Of a stretch of DNA of 45,294 nt, positions 42,787 to 45,294 are shown one piece after another; the stretch's first letter is position 1; the number at the start of each line of letters is the position of its first letter. A model generated the notes under the pieces. The model ran no database searches. It had not been told where the DNA came from and saw only the letters and a program-made list of their open reading frames with translations. This DNA is from Gammaproteobacteria bacterium (GTDB lineage: Bacteria > Pseudomonadota > Gammaproteobacteria > JABXHR01). The stretch covers positions 1 to 45,294 of the forward strand of contig JABXHR010000060.1 of the NCBI GenBank assembly GCA_013373515.1. Reading direction: 5' to 3'. The position numbers were made by a program, and so were the translations under genes.

Positions 42787-43317
42787 ATGACCGAGCTCGA
42801 AACAAAGATTTTTAAATTCTTACTTTCGCACCCCAACTCAGAGGCTAAGCAAATCGCGGCTGAGGTTGGTGAGGTCAAAGCGCTCGTTAATTTAGCTCTC
42901 TACAGCGCAAGTGAACGTTTATTTAAAAAGACTGAAGGTACTCCACCCCGCTGGATTGCGATGAATCCCTCGCAGAGTGACCGGCTGGATTACAAGGATT
43001 GCCAGGGCAGAGGCTTACCCGGCGTAATGGGATATAAAACCGGAGCAACTGGCGACGGTTCCTACAAACGACGTTCAATACTTATGCACATCATGGAGAA
43101 GCCGTTGCCGCGAATAAATTCGCAACAGTATATGGCTGAGTGGGGAGAGATCATGAGCCCAGTGAGGTTGGAGAGGCTCGTGAACCACCTCGCCGTTCAG
43201 CATAATACCCGTCCCGCTGGGCAATTCATTGACAGTCACCGGGAGTGGATAGCCGATATTGATTTCTTACTTGAGCGTTACGAATCCCTGGGGGTCAATC
43301 GGCCAACATTGAGGTAG
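42787..43317 (+). CDS. Protein with Z-alpha-like winged helix-turn-helix domain
   Basis: A 176-residue protein. Residues 1-60 match the Z-alpha (Z-DNA/Z-RNA-binding) winged helix of ADAR1 and ZBP1 at every contact residue: K31, N35 and Y39 in the recognition helix (VKALVNLALYSASERL), then GTPPRW in the wing (P53, P54, W56). The spacing K-4-N-4-Y equals that of ADAR1 K169/N173/Y177, and the wing is one residue shorter. The rest is basic and unassigned (YKRRSILMHIMEKPLPRI, YMAEWGEIMSPVRLERLVNH, DSHREWIADIDFLLERY). It is the only long plus-strand gene in this part of the window. Function is unknown; binding of left-handed or unusual nucleic acid is predicted from the signature alone. Confidence 0.7.
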   Translation: MTELETKIFKFLLSHPNSEAKQIAAEVGEVKALVNLALYSASERLFKKTEGTPPRWIAMNPSQSDRLDYKDCQGRGLPGVMGYKTGATGDGSYKRRSILMHIMEKPLPRINSQQYMAEWGEIMSPVRLERLVNHLAVQHNTRPAGQFIDSHREWIADIDFLLERYESLGVNRPTLR

Positions 43318-43411
43318 TGAGAGGTTCGAAGTTTCCACATCCTCAACAAGTCAAAAGCGGCGGGATTCCCCGAATACACCCGAGTGACCAACGCTGTCCG
43401 CTGTAAAACGC

Positions 43412-43972
43412 TCAATGTCCTATGGAAATGATCTCCCGAATAACATACTGGATCGTTTGTTTGTCCAATGCATGCCCCTCTCCCGGAATGACACCCAACA
43501 CCCGTTCACCAAAATAGCGACCTACTTCAGCAAATTGCTCAGCGTTATAAAGAGGGTCTTGGTCCCCCACTAAAATCCGCATCCAATCAGGCTTCGCAAC
43601 ACGGCTTTCTGAAAACGCCGACTTAAGACGCTTTGTAAACGGTGGGCGGCTCATATACATCCGGTCTTTCGCTGCAGCCATTCCAAGCACTGGTGCCAGA
43701 AGAAGCAGCTTCTTAGGGGCTGCCTTAAGATCTACCAACGCCTGCACCGTTAAATAGGCGCCGTATGAGTTCGCAATCACAATCCGATCAGGGTCACTCG
43801 CCAGCCTTGTATGAATAGCTTCAACCTGATCTATCGGATCTTGCCGAAGAAACGGTACATCGACTGCAATCCCCTCAAAATTTTCCGTGATTGACGCTAG
43901 ATAGACTGCCAGCCCCTTGTCCAAGCTTCCGCCACGGCCGGTCACATAGAGTATTTTGGCCTGAGAGCTCAT
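43412..43972 (-). CDS. Alpha/beta-hydrolase fold protein
   Basis: A 186-residue protein of the short alpha/beta-hydrolase type. The nucleophile elbow is NSYGAYL, the acid is in LVGDQDPLY and the base in GEGHALD, giving a full Ser-Asp-His triad. The N-terminal strand (KILYVTGRGG) carries the oxyanion loop. There is no signal peptide. The substrate cannot be inferred; RBBP9/YdeN-like esterases have this size. The start (ATG 43970-43972) overlaps the DUF1810 gene by 4 nt (ATGA). It is the last gene of the trio from 45272. Confidence 0.8.
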   Translation of the reverse strand: MSSQAKILYVTGRGGSLDKGLAVYLASITENFEGIAVDVPFLRQDPIDQVEAIHTRLASDPDRIVIANSYGAYLTVQALVDLKAAPKKLLLLAPVLGMAAAKDRMYMSRPPFTKRLKSAFSESRVAKPDWMRILVGDQDPLYNAEQFAEVGRYFGERVLGVIPGEGHALDKQTIQYVIREIISIGH

Positions 43973-44400
43973 TGATCTATCTCCAACTTCTGCAGTGTTT
44001 TAAGGTCTGTCGCACCGCTAAAGAACGCATCTAAAACTTCCCGAAAGATCGGATCTTCCGGTGACGCTACAGAAAACAGCGTCATGCTGGATTTTAATTT
44101 CAGATTGTCTGGATACCCCAGCACTCGATCAATCGGTTGGCTAGCGTGCATTAGGAGCAAATCACAGCACTCAATAAGACGGTCATACAATACTGGGTCA
44201 TCTAGATAAGCTCTGGCCTCACTGAATGATCGAATAGCATAGCGCTCATTCATTAAACTGGTGCCGAGGCCTTGAATCTGCGGAAAGATAAACCAGATCC
44301 AGTGGCTTCGTTTACGACCCGCTTTGAGTTCACTCACCACCTGCTCATAGATATCCAACTGCGCGCGTTTGAAACGATCCAGATCGATGGCTTCACTCAC
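43969..44400 (-). CDS. DUF1810 family protein
   Basis: A 143-residue protein matching the DUF1810 (calpastatin-like) family: LDRFKRAQLDIYEQVVSEL, HWIWFIFPQIQGLGTS, YAIRSFSEARAYLDDPVLYD and LKLKSSMTLFSV are its conserved blocks. The biochemical role of this family is not established. It starts at GTG (44398-44400), overlapping the upstream protease gene by 4 nt (GTGA), and overlaps the hydrolase gene downstream by 4 nt. The three genes form one translationally coupled unit. No catalytic site is evident. Confidence 0.85.
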   Translation of the reverse strand: MSEAIDLDRFKRAQLDIYEQVVSELKAGRKRSHWIWFIFPQIQGLGTSLMNERYAIRSFSEARAYLDDPVLYDRLIECCDLLLMHASQPIDRVLGYPDNLKLKSSMTLFSVASPEDPIFREVLDAFFSGATDLKTLQKLEIDQ

Positions 44401-45272
44401 AAATAACCGGGCATCTCATCAGCGGATAAATAGGCACGATTGAACGTGTTCGCTATGCCGTTATTTACGATCTCAGCGTGAGCAGGAAAATAACCACCAC
44501 TGGCATCTTCTACACCAGCCCGTTCAATAAATTCCGGAATCGCGCCCAGTTCCACCAACCTTTTGTCACGCCAATCGTCATAAAACTTGAGATCCGCATC
44601 GGTGTAACGTTCACCCTCCTCCAATTCAACGTAGGCAGCGTGAAAGCCAATCCAAGCGCGAGGGTGAACGTAACGTGATTCACTGGACATAAGCGCAAAA
44701 GTGCAGGCGCTAATACATTGACCGACCACTTCAATATAGATGTCGTATAGCCGTATAAATTCGCCCATCAGGATGCCGACTTGGGGACTGCCTCCCTCTG
44801 AATTAAGTTCAAGAACGACAGGCTCTTCCCAGTCTACGCCCTCAGCACCCAGAACGTACTCCGTGAGTTCTCCGGCTGCGCCGATCTCCATAGGACCGCT
44901 AAATAGAAAATGATTCGGATAGGTCTTACTCTGCGTGATGAGGTAGTCGGGCTCGACATAACCTGAAAAGCTGTCGTAGTTGTACCAAGCGTTATTGGCA
45001 ACCCAGCCGACAGATACGGCGCTTGCGATCCACGCAAAAAATGCGAACGGTGCGAGTACACTAAATTCGAATGTCTTCGCAGCGATACGGTTCGCATATG
45101 TGAGGTACAGCGCACTGCTGAATACCGTAATCGCCCACACAGCAGCTGCCCAATCATCCGCCCAATACTCAATCTCAAGGTAAGCACCAAGTGTGAACCC
45201 GATGCACGGCATCACGATCGCTAAAATCAACAGAACGAGGATGTTTCGGTTTGCAGTGGTTTTTGATGACAT
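44397..45272 (-). CDS. ClpP/SppA-like membrane serine protease
   Basis: A 291-residue protein. Three membrane segments lie near residues 10-32, 43-60 and 67-92. A ClpP-fold domain follows at about 145-260. ELNSEGGSPQVG is the substrate-binding glycine loop, QCISACTFALM holds the likely nucleophile S188, and IGFHAAY holds H211. This is the arrangement of membrane ClpP-like (NfeD/SppA-related) proteases. The catalytic domain follows the third helix and probably faces the periplasm; substrates are unknown. The ATG at 45270-45272 is near the window edge, so its promoter and neighbours upstream are not visible. It overlaps the DUF1810 gene by 4 nt. Confidence 0.8.
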   Translation of the reverse strand: MSSKTTANRNILVLLILAIVMPCIGFTLGAYLEIEYWADDWAAAVWAITVFSSALYLTYANRIAAKTFEFSVLAPFAFFAWIASAVSVGWVANNAWYNYDSFSGYVEPDYLITQSKTYPNHFLFSGPMEIGAAGELTEYVLGAEGVDWEEPVVLELNSEGGSPQVGILMGEFIRLYDIYIEVVGQCISACTFALMSSESRYVHPRAWIGFHAAYVELEEGERYTDADLKFYDDWRDKRLVELGAIPEFIERAGVEDASGGYFPAHAEIVNNGIANTFNRAYLSADEMPGYL

Positions 45273-45294
45273 AACTTGAGTCTAGAAGAGTAGA

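Noticed and set aside
43318-43411. Terminator between the convergent Z-alpha-like and hydrolase genes
   Set aside because: Only a 3-4 bp stem (CGGG-ATT-CCCG) without a T-run was found.

Overview
The window is about 45 kb of near-balanced base composition. It reads as an accessory defence island in a gammaproteobacterium. Grounds for that placement are the gammaproteobacterial-style LexA box (CTGT-N8-ACAG), the Shine-Dalgarno usage and the protein families. No species can be named from the sequence. No tRNA, rRNA, CRISPR array, integrase or transposase was found, so the island edges are not visible.

Layout. (1) 1-1084: decayed DNA, with a short coding remnant and a membrane-protein gene split by an in-frame TAA. 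(2) 1081-6446, minus strand: small accessory genes (ankyrin/zinc protein, metallophosphoesterase, several unknowns) ending in a HIT hydrolase and an HNH endonuclease. (3) 6701-8061: a convergent pair, a NADAR antitoxin (plus strand, under a LexA-like box) and a DarT ADP-ribosyltransferase toxin (minus strand). (4) 7399-30456, minus strand: a long run of tightly spaced genes. In transcription order these are an AlpA-type regulator, a second ZorA/ZorB-like motor, an HNH protein, a DrmD-like SNF2 ATPase, a DrmMI-like adenine methyltransferase, a 2121-aa DUF1998 helicase with a nuclease-like module, a RelE-UvrD fusion, a membrane GIY-YIG-like protein, a second UvrD-like helicase and DarT. (5) 30535-38107, minus strand: a complete type I Zorya operon, zorA-zorB-zorC-zorD, behind its own predicted promoter. 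(6) 38359-42466, minus strand: a MerR regulator coupled to a VIT/vWA protein, a DEDD-exonuclease-like protein and two small unknowns. (7) 42535-43317, plus strand: a possible small gene and a gene whose N-terminus matches the Z-alpha (Z-DNA/Z-RNA-binding) fold signature. (8) 43412-45272, minus strand: an overlapping trio of ClpP-like membrane protease, DUF1810 protein and alpha/beta hydrolase.

How they may work together. Zorya ZorAB is an ion-driven inner-membrane motor anchored to peptidoglycan that is thought to sense phage entry and pass the signal to cytoplasmic effectors (ZorC/ZorD in type I). Here a second ZorAB motor heads an operon whose effectors look like DISARM/Druantia parts (SNF2 ATPase, adenine methyltransferase, giant DUF1998 helicase) plus UvrD helicases and a DNA ADP-ribosylating toxin. 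From gene order alone I infer a hybrid system: membrane sensing from Zorya combined with methylation-based self/non-self discrimination from DISARM, with DarT as a possible last-resort toxin held by an SOS-inducible antitoxin. This hybrid operon and the Z-alpha-like gene are the items most worth following up.
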